From the NCBI GenBank assembly GCA_034440155.1, contig JAWXBN010000015.1, forward strand, positions 1 through 32,917: a stretch of DNA of 32,917 bases. The letters run 5' to 3'. The position numbers and the translations under genes were made by a program. This DNA comes from Verrucomicrobiota bacterium (GTDB taxonomy: Bacteria; Verrucomicrobiota; Verrucomicrobiia; JAWXBN01). Position 1 is the first letter of the stretch; each line of letters opens with the position of its first letter. This document shows positions 1-9,126 of the stretch, piece by piece. Below the pieces are notes generated by a model that ran no database searches, was not told where the DNA came from, and saw only the letters and a program-made list of their open reading frames with translations.

Positions 1-387
1 GGCAGGGTGGGCGACCGGAGCAGTATTTGTGATCCGGAGATAACCGCCGGATTAATTACTTGTGCAGAGGGACTTGTGAAAAAAAATAAAAAATTTCTGT
101 TTCAAAGACGACTGATGTATGGGGGGAGTTGTGAAGGGACAGCTTATAGGATTTATCATTATCAGACAGGGGCTATGTGTTTGCCATTAGGGAATTATCA
201 TAATATGTCAAAAAGTGGGAAAATAAGGGCTGAATACGTGGATTTACGCGATTTAAAGGGATTGATTTCCTTGCTAAATCAATATGCCAAATATCTCGGC
301 GCGCAAATTGCTGACAAAGAATTAAAAAAAAGGCTGGATGAAATCTGGGATAGGAGTAAGAGGAAATTGCTCAATCCCAATAATTAA
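1..387 (+). CDS. C-terminal part of a metallopeptidase-like protein (5' end outside window)
   Basis: The reading frame is open to the left edge, so this is the 3' end of a longer gene; the GTG at 7 is unlikely to be the real start. The visible 129 residues contain GGSCEGTAYRIY followed by CLPLGNYHNM and a helical tail. An acidic residue in a CEGTA segment followed by a histidine in a G-N-Y-H-N segment resembles the C-terminal metal-binding part of zinc aminopeptidases of the M42/M28 kind. This is resemblance from memory, not an alignment. The gene ends 58 bases before bamA on the same strand. One copy of the GCAAATTGC word lies inside it (303-311), read there as Gln-Ile. The specific peptidase family is uncertain. 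Confidence 0.5.
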   Translation, partial: GRVGDRSSICDPEITAGLITCAEGLVKKNKKFLFQRRLMYGGSCEGTAYRIYHYQTGAMCLPLGNYHNMSKSGKIRAEYVDLRDLKGLISLLNQYAKYLGAQIADKELKKRLDEIWDRSKRKLLNPNN

Positions 388-390
388 CGT

Positions 391-419
391 TTGACTTCTT
401 ACTTTGCAATTAGTAGAAA
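391..419 (+). promoter_or_regulatory. possible promoter for bamA-skp-lpxD
   Basis: TTGACT at 391-396 and TAGAAA at 414-419 are separated by 17 bases and lie just after the upstream stop codon. The -35 matches five of six consensus bases and the -10 matches four of six. The predicted transcript would start about 20 bases before the bamA ATG. This is a pattern match only. Confidence 0.3.
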
Positions 420-445
420 GTCGCCATTACCAAACCAATCAAAAG

Positions 446-2761
446 ATGAAGAAGATTTTATTAACCATTTTCGCGATGCTTGTTGTTGTGCCTCTCTGGG
501 CACAAAACCAGACATCGACCTCACAACCTGATGGCGCGAATTCCGGACCGATCGTCCGTGAAATCGAAGTCCAATACGCTGGCCCCCAGACTGTCACGAA
601 GAATGTGATTCTCTCCAATATGAGGACCACTGTCGGGCAAGGTTTCAGCCAGACAGCCATTGAAGAAGATATCCGTAACCTTTATGCTACAGGTTTCTTC
701 ACAAACCTCCGTATTTATGACGAACCCCTCATGGACGGCGTGAAAGTCGTCGTCATCGTCCAGGGCAAACCCACCGTGAAAGAAGTCGTTGTCCAAGGTT
801 TTAAATCCCTGAAAGAAAAAGCCATCCGTAAAGAAATTAAAACTAAACCGGGTAGTGTGATTGACGAAAAACAAATCTCCGATGATGCCCAGAAAATCAC
901 CGAGCTTTACGAGAAAAAGGGTTTTCCAAATGTCGCTGTGACCTACAAGATCGATACGAATGAACAATTTGGGCGTTCCACAGTGACCTATAACATCGAT
1001 GAAGGCGGTAAATACGTCATCAAACAAATTAATTTTGACGGCCTTAAACAGCTCGATGCAAAAACCCTCCGCAAGGAAATGAAGACCAAAAAAGAAGATT
1101 GGCTCTCGTGGATCATGGGTACGGGCAAACTCAAGAAGGAGCAATTTGAAGCTGACTTGGACAAGCTAAAAACCTACGTCATGAATCAGGGCTTTATTGA
1201 TTTCGAGATTAAAGACATCCAATACGAGTACCTCAATGACCGCGAAATGAATGTGACATTGGTTGTTTTTGAAGGAATCAAATACAAGGTGAATTCCATC
1301 ACGGTGGAAGGAAATGAACTTTATACCACTGACAAGGTCATGGCCAAGATCACCATGCCAGCGGGAGCGACATTTTCACCAAAAGGCAATGAAGAGAATA
1401 TCAAGTCCATCCAAGACCTCTATGGCATAGACGGGTATATTGATACCCGTATCCTGCCCGAAGTGCAGGCCAATATCCAGACAGGTATGATGGATGTGGT
1501 TTATAAAATTAAAGAAGGTCCGCAATCTTTTGTCCAAAAAGTCAAAATCGAGGGAAATACAGTCACCAAGGATAAAGTCATCCGCCGCGAGCTTGCTGTT
1601 AAACCTGGTGATGTTTATAACTCCGTGAGTGTGGATGCCAGTAAAGCCCGCCTCCAGAACTTAGGTTATTTCTCCAAGGTGGAAACTTATCCTGAGGAAA
1701 CCAGTGTCCCCACCCGCAAAAACCTCGTCATGAAGGTCGACGAGCAAAAAACAGGTTCATTCACTTTCGGTGCCGGTTTCAGCTCCATCGACTCAATCCT
1801 CGGGTTTGCCGAGTTGACACAAGGTAACTTTGATATCGCTAACTGGCCGAAATTCACCGGTGGCGGACAAAAAGCCCGTTTACGCGTTCAGTACGGTGCT
1901 CAACGTTCCGATTATACCTTGGCCTTTGTCGAGCCTTGGTTCTTGGACAAGATGCTTTCCTTAAGTGTGGATGCTTGGTACCGCACGGCCAGTTATTACA
2001 GTACCTTGTACAACCAAAGCACATACGGTTTTGCCACACGCTTGGAAAAACCTTGGGGCCAATTCTGGCGGACGGGTGTTGGATATCGTTTGGAGAATAT
2101 CAATATTTATAACCTCCAAACCACGGATCCTTTCTACTTGAGCCAAGCAGGCAATTACACAAAGAGTTCGATCAATGCAAATGCTGTTTATGATTCGCGC
2201 GACAATGTGTTCCTGACGCGTAAAGGGAACCGGACTGAGGCTTTTACCGAGTTAGCCGGTGGTCCTTTGGGCGGGAATGTACAGATTTACAAAATGACCG
2301 TGGAAAGCTCACAATACTTTGAAATCTTCAAGGATAATATCATCGTGCTCAACGGTGGCGCCGGTGCTGGGAATTTCTGGGGGGCTGGGACACAAGTGCC
2401 GATCTTTGACCGCTTCTACTTGGGTGGTGCAAATAATATGCGTGGTTTCGCCTACCGTGCGGTCAGTCCATATGACTCCCAAGGTAATGCCGTTGGTGGT
2501 TTGAGCTTTGCAAATTTCACCACAGAATATACATTCCCGATTATTGAACGTGTCCGCGGTGCAGTATTCTACGACGGAGGATTTGTAAATTCCGGGGCGT
2601 GGGACTTTTCACCGGATGATTATAACTCCGATGCGGGTATCGGGTTACGTTTAAATTTACCTATCGGTCCGATCCGTCTTGATTACGGTTATCCGCTCCA
2701 GTCGAACCAGTATAATAAATCCCATGGTAAATTCCAATTTAATGTTGGATATCAATTCTAA
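446..2761 (+). CDS. bamA: BamA, outer membrane protein assembly factor
   Basis: BamA is the Omp85-family core of the machine that folds and inserts beta-barrel proteins into the outer membrane. The frame is open from a TTG at 404, but I place the start at ATG 446 because the protein then begins with a signal peptide (MKKILLTIFAMLVVVPLWAQ) with cleavage probably after WAQ. That gives 771 residues, normal for the family. The first 400 or so residues contain repeated POTRA-type segments, for example VREIEVQYAGPQTV, VKEVVVQGFKSL, IKQINFDGLKQL, VNSITVEGNELY and VQKVKIEGNTV, consistent with five POTRA domains. The C-terminal half is a surface-antigen barrel with FYLGGANNMRGF, and the chain ends in FNVGYQF, whose terminal Phe is the usual barrel signal. 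It is the first of three envelope genes in a row. Confidence 0.95.
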   Translation: MKKILLTIFAMLVVVPLWAQNQTSTSQPDGANSGPIVREIEVQYAGPQTVTKNVILSNMRTTVGQGFSQTAIEEDIRNLYATGFFTNLRIYDEPLMDGVKVVVIVQGKPTVKEVVVQGFKSLKEKAIRKEIKTKPGSVIDEKQISDDAQKITELYEKKGFPNVAVTYKIDTNEQFGRSTVTYNIDEGGKYVIKQINFDGLKQLDAKTLRKEMKTKKEDWLSWIMGTGKLKKEQFEADLDKLKTYVMNQGFIDFEIKDIQYEYLNDREMNVTLVVFEGIKYKVNSITVEGNELYTTDKVMAKITMPAGATFSPKGNEENIKSIQDLYGIDGYIDTRILPEVQANIQTGMMDVVYKIKEGPQSFVQKVKIEGNTVTKDKVIRRELAVKPGDVYNSVSVDASKARLQNLGYFSKVETYPEETSVPTRKNLVMKVDEQKTGSFTFGAGFSSIDSILGFAELTQGNFDIANWPKFTGGGQKARLRVQYGAQRSDYTLAFVEPWFLDKMLSLSVDAWYRTASYYSTLYNQSTYGFATRLEKPWGQFWRTGVGYRLENINIYNLQTTDPFYLSQAGNYTKSSINANAVYDSRDNVFLTRKGNRTEAFTELAGGPLGGNVQIYKMTVESSQYFEIFKDNIIVLNGGAGAGNFWGAGTQVPIFDRFYLGGANNMRGFAYRAVSPYDSQGNAVGGLSFANFTTEYTFPIIERVRGAVFYDGGFVNSGAWDFSPDDYNSDAGIGLRLNLPIGPIRLDYGYPLQSNQYNKSHGKFQFNVGYQF

Positions 2762-2783
2762 AAGTAGTTAACCTTCTGGAATA

Positions 2784-3395
2784 ATGAAATTTATGATTAA
2801 GAAGCTTATCCTTATGGTCTTATTAGTGGGTACTGCGCATTTTGCACAGGCCCAGAATGCAAAGTTCGCCACGGTCGACATGAATAAAATCTTTGAGGGT
2901 TATTATAAAAAGGCTGATGCTGAAAAACGCCTAAAGGAACAAGCCGAGAGTTATAATAACGAGCGTAAGGTGTATGTGGATGGCCTCAAAAAAATCATGG
3001 ATGAAATGAATGTCCTGCGTAACGAAGCAAAAAACCAAGCCACCGCCGAAAAGGTCCAGGAAGAAAAGAAAAAAGCTTTTGTCATGAAGGGTGCCGAATA
3101 TGAGCAACGCATGAGGGAGCTCCAAGAGTTTGACGCCACACGCCGCCGCCAGCTCGCCGATGCATCCGATCGGATGCGCACAGGCATCGTTGATGACATC
3201 CGCAAGGTCGTCAATGATAAGTCTAAAAAAGAAGGATACACAATGGTTTTTGAAATCAGCGGATCAACGGCAAATGGCGCGCCTACTGTCCTTTATTCCA
3301 TGACTTCCATGGATATCAGCGATGATATTTCGAAGACATTGAATGCCAATAAACCGCCAGCAAGTGCTACTCCCGCACCTGCAAAGAAACCATAA
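2784..3395 (+). CDS. skp: OmpH/Skp family periplasmic chaperone
   Basis: Skp/OmpH proteins hold unfolded outer membrane proteins in the periplasm and hand them to BamA. The 203-residue product starts with a signal peptide ([20 protein letters not shown]) and probable cleavage near AQAQ. The mature protein opens with [15 protein letters not shown], the typical first strand and helix of the family. A long charged helical region (about residues 40-130) would form the tentacle-like coiled coil, and the protein closes with a strand containing [10 protein letters not shown] Pro/Ala-rich tail ([13 protein letters not shown]) is a local addition. ATG 2793 is an alternative start. It lies 22 bases after bamA and 2 bases before lpxD, so the three are very likely one operon. 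Confidence 0.9.
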   Translation: MKFMIKKLILMVLLVGTAHFAQAQNAKFATVDMNKIFEGYYKKADAEKRLKEQAESYNNERKVYVDGLKKIMDEMNVLRNEAKNQATAEKVQEEKKKAFVMKGAEYEQRMRELQEFDATRRRQLADASDRMRTGIVDDIRKVVNDKSKKEGYTMVFEISGSTANGAPTVLYSMTSMDISDDISKTLNANKPPASATPAPAKKP

Positions 3396-3397
3396 TT

Positions 3398-4471
3398 TTG
3401 TCACGGGAAATCCGAGTGGAAGTATCCTTGGAAAAACTGACAGGACTGGTCCCCGGACAAATCGTGGGGACTTACGGGTACCCTTGTATTAATGGGGTCA
3501 ACAGCCTGAAGGCGGCCACCGAGACTGAAGTGTCTTTTTTGGGAAATAAAAAGTATTTACCACAAGTGGCCCAAAGTACGGCAGGGATTATTATCCTCCC
3601 AGAAGATTACAACGGATTACCCCGCCCCGGCCAGGCATTCATTAAAACACAAAACCCTTCCCAGGCCTTTTCCATTGTCGCAGGCCTTTTTGCCCCCATG
3701 GCCATTGTGTATGACCAAGGGATCCACCCGTCGGCTGTCATCCATCCTACTGCCAAGGTGAGTCCTTCAGCGTGTATCCAGCCAAATGCCGTCATTGGCG
3801 AATATTCTGTCATCGGCGACCATACGGTCATTGGTGCAAATTGTTATGTAGGGGCATTTACCCAGATCGGTGAAAATTGTCTAATCTACTCAAATGTCTC
3901 TATCCGAGAACGTTGTAAGGTCGGCAATCATGCGGTGATCCACAGTGGTGTCGTGGTTGGTTCTGATGGTTTCGGATTTGATTTACAGAGTGCTAATAGT
4001 AAGGTTCCCCAGACGGGGATAGTCCAGATCGATGATCATGTCGAGATCGGTGCTAATACGACAATCGACCGCGCCCGCTTTGGACGCACGTGGATACAGT
4101 CGGGAGTCAAAATCGATAACCTCGTGCAGATCGGGCACAATGTCGTGGTAAAGAAGAATACAATTATCGTCGCCCAAGTCGGGATCTCTGGCAGCACGGT
4201 GATCGGTGAAAATGTGATTATCGCAGGGCAAGTCGGCATTATCGGCCATATCGAAATAGGAGACGGCGCCATTGTGGCCGCGCAATCAGGGGTCAGTAAG
4301 GATGTCCCCCCCAAACGAATCTGGTCCAGCCAGTTCCACGCCCGCGAAATGAAAGATTTTTACCAAATGGAAGCCTCCATGAAGAGGTTACCCGTCCTCC
4401 GCAAAAAAGTCCTTGAGTTGGAAGCGAAATTAAAACAGCTCGAAGCAAAATTCCCCGCGTCGGATTCCTAA
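3398..4471 (+). CDS. lpxD: LpxD, UDP-3-O-(3-hydroxyacyl)glucosamine N-acyltransferase
   Basis: LpxD adds the second, N-linked hydroxyacyl chain to UDP-acylglucosamine in lipid A synthesis. The 357-residue protein has an N-terminal substrate-binding domain with SFLGNKKYL, then a left-handed beta helix built from hexapeptide repeats (about residues 110-305) and a helical C-terminus. [11 protein letters not shown] contains the expected catalytic histidine, His247. The annotated start is a TTG two bases after the skp stop; a GTG at 3416 is a second candidate, and neither has a clear ribosome-binding site, suggesting translational coupling. The usual downstream partners (lpxC, fabZ, lpxA) are not here: the next gene, tex, faces the opposite way. 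Confidence 0.93.
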   Translation: MSREIRVEVSLEKLTGLVPGQIVGTYGYPCINGVNSLKAATETEVSFLGNKKYLPQVAQSTAGIIILPEDYNGLPRPGQAFIKTQNPSQAFSIVAGLFAPMAIVYDQGIHPSAVIHPTAKVSPSACIQPNAVIGEYSVIGDHTVIGANCYVGAFTQIGENCLIYSNVSIRERCKVGNHAVIHSGVVVGSDGFGFDLQSANSKVPQTGIVQIDDHVEIGANTTIDRARFGRTWIQSGVKIDNLVQIGHNVVVKKNTIIVAQVGISGSTVIGENVIIAGQVGIIGHIEIGDGAIVAAQSGVSKDVPPKRIWSSQFHAREMKDFYQMEASMKRLPVLRKKVLELEAKLKQLEAKFPASDS

Positions 4472-4481
4472 ATCTAGGGGG

Positions 4482-4497
4482 GAGGTTGATGAACCTC
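4482..4497. terminator. short hairpin between convergent lpxD and tex
   Basis: GAGGTT (4482-4487) pairs with AACCTC (4492-4497) around the loop GATG, and the right arm overlaps the tex stop codon. A T-rich tail is weak on both strands. Its position between convergent stops suits a bidirectional terminator, but the stem is only 6 bp. Confidence 0.35.
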
Positions 4498-6766
4498 ATT
4501 TCAGCTTGGAAAAAGCATCCCCAAAGGCGCTGCCGAAACCGGAGGAGGAGCTGCCGCGACTTGGGTTACGCTGTGCACTGTCAGTTTTAGGTTTTGGTCC
4601 CCCGCCACCGGCACGGTTCTCACCGATAACAGGATTTTTCTTCATGGATAGGGCGATACGTTTACGTGCGAGGTCGATTTCTGTGATGGTGACTTCGACG
4701 CGTTGGGCCACTTTGACGACATCGGCAGCATTTTGGACAAATTGATCTGAGAGCTGGCTGACGTGGACGAGGCCGTCCTGGTGGACACCGATATCTACAA
4801 AGGCACCAAAAGCGGTGACATTGGTGATGATGCCCGGCAGTTTCATACCGGTCTTTAGGTCGCTCATTTCATTAACGCCCTCGGCGAAACTAAAAGCTTC
4901 AAATTGCTGGCGCGGGTCGCGTCCGGGTTTGGCCAGCTCATTCATGATATCCTTGAGCGTGGGGAGCCCTACCTTATCATCGACATACTTGTGGAGATCG
5001 ATTTTTTTGCGGAGTTCCTCCTTCGACATAAGGTCCGTGACGGAGCATCCCAGATCCGTAGCCATTTTTTCGACGACATGGTAACTTTCGGGGTGGACTG
5101 CACTTGAGTCCAGGGGGTTTGTAGCCCCGCGGATGCGCATGAATCCTGCGGCCTGCTCAAATGCCTTTGGCCCGAGGCGCGGGACCTTTTGCAGGTCGGC
5201 CCGGGATTTGAAGGGACCGGTTTCATTCCGGTGATTAATGATATTTAGGGCGATTTGTGCGTTGAGACCGGAGACATAACTCAGGAGTTGTTTACTCGCG
5301 CTATTCACCTCGACCCCGACATTATTCACACAGGAAATGACGACATCATCGAGCCCGCGTTTCAGGAGTGTCTGCTCGACATCATGCTGGTATTGGCCGA
5401 CCCCGATTGATTTTGGGTCGAGCTTGACGAGTTCCGCCAGCGGGTCTTGTAGGCGGCGGCCGATGGACACCGAGCCACGGACGGTAATGTCGTGGTCGGG
5501 GAATTCCTCACGGGCGACGTCCGAGGCGGAGTAAATGGAGGCACCACTTTCATTGACCATGACCACAGTAATAGAGGGGGCGAGTTTGAGTCCTTTGACA
5601 AAAGTCTCTGTTTCACGACTGGCAGTGCCGTTACCGATGGCGATGGCCTCGATTTTAAAATGTTGGCAAAAGCCGCGGATTTTAACAGCGGATTCTTCGA
5701 CCTCCATTTTCCCCATGGCTGGATAAATAACATCATTGTGGAGCAATTTGCCTTGGGCATCGAGGATCGTGAGCTTGCAACCAGTGCGGAAGCCTGGGTC
5801 GAGGGCGAGAATACACTTTTGACCGAGGGGAGAGGCTAAAAGCAATTCACGCAGGTTCTCGGCAAAAACGCGGATGCCCTCTTGATCAGCCCTTTTTTTC
5901 CCATCGAGCCGGGCTTCTGTTTCCATCGACAGGCTTAATAACCGTTTATAACAATCACTAATGGCCGCCTTGACTTGGAGGGCGCCGGCAGATTTGCCTT
6001 TGCAGAAAAGGTCTTCGAGGATATTGATCGCCTGGTCTTCGGCTGGCTGGATACGGTAATAAAGGAATCCTTCGGCTTCCCCGCGGCGGATCGCCAGCAA
6101 ACGGTGCGAGGGGATCGAACGGATCGGCTCGACCCATTCAAAGTAATCCTTGAATTTGGACCCTTCCTCTTCCTTGCCCGGCACCACCCGGGATTTGATC
6201 TCGGCGTGCTGGAGGAAAAGGGCGCGGATTTTCTCGCGCGCAGTTTTGTCGTCGCTGATTTTTTCGGCAATGATATCCCGCGCCCCGACGAGGGCGTCTT
6301 CCTCGGTTTTCACTTCTTTTTCAGGGTTGATATATTTCCGGGCTTCCGTGACCGGATCCACCGTTTCTTGTGAATCAAAAATAAGATCGGCTAGGGGTTC
6401 GAGATCCTTTTCCTTGGCGATTTGTGCGCGGGTGCGTTTTTTGGGTTTATAGGGCTGGTAAAGATCTTCAAGTTCATTGAGGTTTTGGGCGGCTTCGATT
6501 CCTTTTTTCAAGGTGTCGTGGAGCAAATTGCGTTCGGTCAGGGATTTGAGGATTGATTCACGACGGGAGTCTAGGTCGACTAGCTCAGTGAGACGGTCAC
6601 GGATTTTCGCGATTTGCACTTCATCGAGGGAGCCGGTGATTTCCTTACGGTAACGGGCGATGAATGGCACCGTGGCCCCCCCTTCAATCAGAAGGGAAAC
6701 GGCTTTAACCTGAATGGGTTTTAGTGAGAGTTCCTTAGCGACTTTTTCAAAATGAAGATCAACCAT
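4496..6766 (-). CDS. tex: Tex-family RNA-binding transcription accessory protein
   Basis: Tex proteins are cytoplasmic nucleic-acid-binding proteins associated with transcription. The 756-residue product shows the full family layout: an N-terminal helical region with VPFIARYRKEITGSLDE, an RNase H-like YqgF domain (ILALDPGFRTGCKLTILD, around residue 325), helix-hairpin-helix segments (LGPKAFEQAAGFMRIRG) and an S1 RNA-binding domain at about 645-715 (GIITNVTAFGAFVDIGV, DGLVHVSQLSD). It ends in a Gly/Ser-rich basic tail. The start is the ATG whose complement is at 6764-6766. It converges on lpxD and diverges from the SulP gene, so it is probably transcribed alone. It contains two copies of the GCAAATTGC word, at 5743 and 6523. 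Confidence 0.93.
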   Translation of the reverse strand: MVDLHFEKVAKELSLKPIQVKAVSLLIEGGATVPFIARYRKEITGSLDEVQIAKIRDRLTELVDLDSRRESILKSLTERNLLHDTLKKGIEAAQNLNELEDLYQPYKPKKRTRAQIAKEKDLEPLADLIFDSQETVDPVTEARKYINPEKEVKTEEDALVGARDIIAEKISDDKTAREKIRALFLQHAEIKSRVVPGKEEEGSKFKDYFEWVEPIRSIPSHRLLAIRRGEAEGFLYYRIQPAEDQAINILEDLFCKGKSAGALQVKAAISDCYKRLLSLSMETEARLDGKKRADQEGIRVFAENLRELLLASPLGQKCILALDPGFRTGCKLTILDAQGKLLHNDVIYPAMGKMEVEESAVKIRGFCQHFKIEAIAIGNGTASRETETFVKGLKLAPSITVVMVNESGASIYSASDVAREEFPDHDITVRGSVSIGRRLQDPLAELVKLDPKSIGVGQYQHDVEQTLLKRGLDDVVISCVNNVGVEVNSASKQLLSYVSGLNAQIALNIINHRNETGPFKSRADLQKVPRLGPKAFEQAAGFMRIRGATNPLDSSAVHPESYHVVEKMATDLGCSVTDLMSKEELRKKIDLHKYVDDKVGLPTLKDIMNELAKPGRDPRQQFEAFSFAEGVNEMSDLKTGMKLPGIITNVTAFGAFVDIGVHQDGLVHVSQLSDQFVQNAADVVKVAQRVEVTITEIDLARKRIALSMKKNPVIGENRAGGGGPKPKTDSAQRNPSRGSSSSGFGSAFGDAFSKLK

Positions 6767-6849
6767 GGGTAATTTTTTAAGTTCAAATCCCGCGCCCGCA
6801 AGTCCAAATAATTTTTTCTAATGACATATTTAGACGTAAAAACACGGCG

Positions 6850-6855
6850 TATAAT
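6850..6855 (+). promoter_or_regulatory. possible -10 element in the tex/SulP divergent region
   Basis: A perfect TATAAT lies in the 238-base divergent region, about 150 bases before the SulP start. I find no good -35 at 16-18 bp spacing. The rest of the region is AT-rich with two GGAGGG-like runs (6913, 6964). Confidence 0.25.
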
Positions 6856-6981
6856 CGGGGATTGATGTTTTTATATAAATAATAAAACAGGACAGACTTC
6901 TACCGGTTTATCGGAGGGAAGCCCCCTGATTTGAGTTGCTATAGTGGCTAATCGTCATATACCGGAGGGGAAGATTTGATC

Positions 6982-7008
6982 ATGACAGGAAGAAGTATTT
7001 TGACATGA
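6982..7008 (+). CDS. possible 8-codon leader ORF overlapping the SulP start
   Basis: ATG at 6982 opens a frame of eight codons (MTGRSILT) that ends in TGA at 7006-7008, overlapping the SulP ATG at 7005 in an ATGA arrangement. A GGAGGGG run at 6964-6970 lies 11 bases upstream and could serve as its ribosome-binding site. It may couple translation into the transporter gene. Such a short ORF can arise by chance, and the transporter has its own AGGAAG at 6988-6993. Confidence 0.22.
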   Translation: MTGRSILT

Positions 7009-8747
7009 ACTCCCAGAAGAAAAAGAAACGTCCCTTTTTCCAGCCCAGAATCATTGATGTTTTTAAGCAGGGGTATAAGGGGAGGGATTTTACGAGTGAT
7101 CTCATGGGCGGCATTACGGTCGGGCTGATTGCCTTGCCTTTGGCGATGGCCTTAGGAATTGCCAGTATCCCCGCAGGAGTCGCCACAAATTATCCTGCGC
7201 CTGCCATCGGGCTATTTACCGCGATTTTTGCTGGGTTCCTGATCTCATTGCTCGGTGGCACCCGTGTCCAGATCGGGGGACCTACCGCGGCATTTATTCC
7301 TGTGGTCCTGCTGATTGTCGAAAAACATGGGTACTCCGGCCTTGTGGTAGCGACTTTGATGGCGGGAACGATCCTTGTCATTATGGGGATTACTCGGATG
7401 GGAACACTCATTAAATTTATCCCGTGGCCGGTGACGAGTGGATTTACGACCGGTATTGCTGTGTCGATTATGGCGACACAACTTGCAGACTTCTTCGGGA
7501 TCACAGGAAAGACCCCACCCCCCCGAGAATTTATTGAAAAGCTCCGATGGTTTTATGAAAATATAGGGATGGTCAATCTGGCGACCTTGGGTGCATCCAT
7601 CGTTTGCCTGGGACTCATTTTAATGTGGCCGAAATTTGGCTGGAAACGTTTACCCGGTTCGATTGTTGCGATGTTCTTGGTAACGGTCGTTGTCGCGGCT
7701 TTTGGGTGGGGAGACTCGTCCGGGATCCTGACGGTAGGGGCGAAATTTGGGACAAACGCGATTCCTTCCGGATTACCGGAGTTTCATCTACCTCATTTTG
7801 ATTTGGCCTTGATCCGGAGTTTGATTGGTCCGGCTACAGCTCTGGCTTTACTGGGTGCCATAGAGTCCCTTTTGTCCGCTGTTGTGGCCGATGGCATGAC
7901 GAATGACCGGCATGACAGTAATACAGAACTCATCGCCCAAGGCATTGCCAATATTGTTTGCCCGTTTTTCGGAGGGCTGCCCGCCACCGGTGCCATTGCC
8001 CGGACGTCGGCTAATATTAATAATGGGGGGAAAACCCCTGTTTCGGGTTTGATTCATTCGATTACCCTTTTACTGATTGTTATTCTTTTTGCCCGTTACG
8101 CAGTTTATATCCCGATGGCGGCTATGGCTGCGGTGTTGGTGGCAGTATCCCTAAGGATGGGGGAATGGCATGAGATCAAGCGTCTCGGGAAGATGCCGCG
8201 GAGTGATGCTGCGGTGTTACTGACGACATTCTTTTTGACCGTGATTTTCGATCTGGTCGTCGCAGTGGAAATCGGCATGGTCCTGGCCGCCATGCTTTTT
8301 ATCCGGCGCATTTCAGAGACAACCGAGGTTTCCCTCGTGACCGGTGAGGATATGCTCGAGAGCCCCTCGCAAATGGCGCAAGGTAAGGACATCCCGAAAG
8401 GGGTCTTAGTTTACCGGATTTTCGGGCCGTTTCTTTTTGGGGCAGCGGAAAAAATGGAAGATGCCATGGAGGGAATGGGTGAATTACCCAAAATACTGAT
8501 TTTAAGATTACACCTGGTGACAGCAATGGATGCCACGGCATTAAACGCACTGGAGAGCGTCGTGGAACGCCTGAAAAATGCAGGGGGCACTGTGATCATC
8601 AGTGGCATCCACCTTCAACCCCTCAAGCTTTTGCAGAAAGCAGGGTTTATTAATGTTATTGGGAAAGAAAATTTTCAGGCTACTTTTGATGACTCATTGG
8701 AAAGGTCCCGGGAAATCCTCCAGTTGACCGGGGATAAGACGAAGTAA
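7005..8747 (+). CDS. SulP (SLC26) family anion transporter with STAS domain
   Basis: SulP proteins are inner-membrane anion transporters for sulfate, bicarbonate or similar substrates. The 580-residue protein has a hydrophobic core of many membrane spans opening with the family signature (GGITVGLIALPLAMALGIAS), then VQIGGPTAAFIPV and GGLPATGAIARTSANINNG. The last 120 or so residues form a cytoplasmic STAS domain: VYRIFGPFLFGAAEKM, ILILRLHLVTAMDATAL, and a helix before KLLQKAGF. Asp-Ala-Thr in MDATAL sits where anti-sigma-antagonist-like proteins carry the regulatory Ser/Thr. The start ATG has AGGAAG nine bases or so upstream. No carbonic anhydrase or sulfate-assimilation gene is adjacent, so the substrate cannot be named. 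Confidence 0.9.
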   Translation: MNSQKKKKRPFFQPRIIDVFKQGYKGRDFTSDLMGGITVGLIALPLAMALGIASIPAGVATNYPAPAIGLFTAIFAGFLISLLGGTRVQIGGPTAAFIPVVLLIVEKHGYSGLVVATLMAGTILVIMGITRMGTLIKFIPWPVTSGFTTGIAVSIMATQLADFFGITGKTPPPREFIEKLRWFYENIGMVNLATLGASIVCLGLILMWPKFGWKRLPGSIVAMFLVTVVVAAFGWGDSSGILTVGAKFGTNAIPSGLPEFHLPHFDLALIRSLIGPATALALLGAIESLLSAVVADGMTNDRHDSNTELIAQGIANIVCPFFGGLPATGAIARTSANINNGGKTPVSGLIHSITLLLIVILFARYAVYIPMAAMAAVLVAVSLRMGEWHEIKRLGKMPRSDAAVLLTTFFLTVIFDLVVAVEIGMVLAAMLFIRRISETTEVSLVTGEDMLESPSQMAQGKDIPKGVLVYRIFGPFLFGAAEKMEDAMEGMGELPKILILRLHLVTAMDATALNALESVVERLKNAGGTVIISGIHLQPLKLLQKAGFINVIGKENFQATFDDSLERSREILQLTGDKTK

Positions 8748-8783
8748 ATTTTTTGTTTCTTTAGTCGTCAGTAGTTCGTTTTT

Positions 8784-8792
8784 TGCTAATAT
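8784..8792 (+). promoter_or_regulatory. extended -10 promoter candidate next to glutaredoxin start
   Basis: TGCTAATAT reads as an extended -10 (TG-N-TAATAT) ending 8 bases before the ATG at 8801. Transcription would begin at or nearly at the start codon, giving a leaderless or near-leaderless mRNA. A closely similar block precedes thiH (12980-12988). Confidence 0.35.
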
Positions 8793-8800
8793 TTAATCGT

Positions 8801-9055
8801 ATGAGTACTATTATTCCTGATCTTTATGTAAAGCCCGGTTGCCCTTGGTGCGAAGAAGCGATTGATTTCCTCGATAACCATGGAATTCAATACAACCGTA
8901 TCGACGTGATCTCAGACCAGAAAGCGTTTGTGGAGATGATCCGCATTAGCGGTCAGAGTAAAGCCCCCACTATGACATGGGGGGAAGACATCCTCTCTGA
9001 TTTCGGGGCCGCCGAGCTGGAGCCATTCCTCCGAAAACACAAAGTGATTGAATAA
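8801..9055 (+). CDS. glutaredoxin-like protein
   Basis: This 84-residue protein is a small thioredoxin-fold redox carrier. It has a first strand (DLYVKPG), a dithiol active site Cys-Pro-Trp-Cys in GCPWCEEAIDFL, and a later SKAPTM segment in the place of the cis-proline loop (conserved TVP in glutaredoxins). The frame is open from a TTG at 8783, but ATG 8801 gives MSTIIPDLYVKPGCPWC, the expected short lead before the active site. The closing helix (LEPFLRKHKVIE) fits glutaredoxins. It follows the SulP gene by about 50 bases and may have its own promoter. Confidence 0.85.
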   Translation: MSTIIPDLYVKPGCPWCEEAIDFLDNHGIQYNRIDVISDQKAFVEMIRISGQSKAPTMTWGEDILSDFGAAELEPFLRKHKVIE

Positions 9056-9126
9056 TAAACAGTTCCGCCGGGCTTATTCGATGGCCTTGTGGGTGGGGAT
9101 GTGATTTTTTTTACAAAAAGGCGACT

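Noticed and set aside
521-1144. 207-codon minus-strand open frame opposite bamA
   Set aside because: It mirrors the bamA coding sequence, has Phe/Asp-rich composition typical of antisense frames, and shows no recognisable domain.
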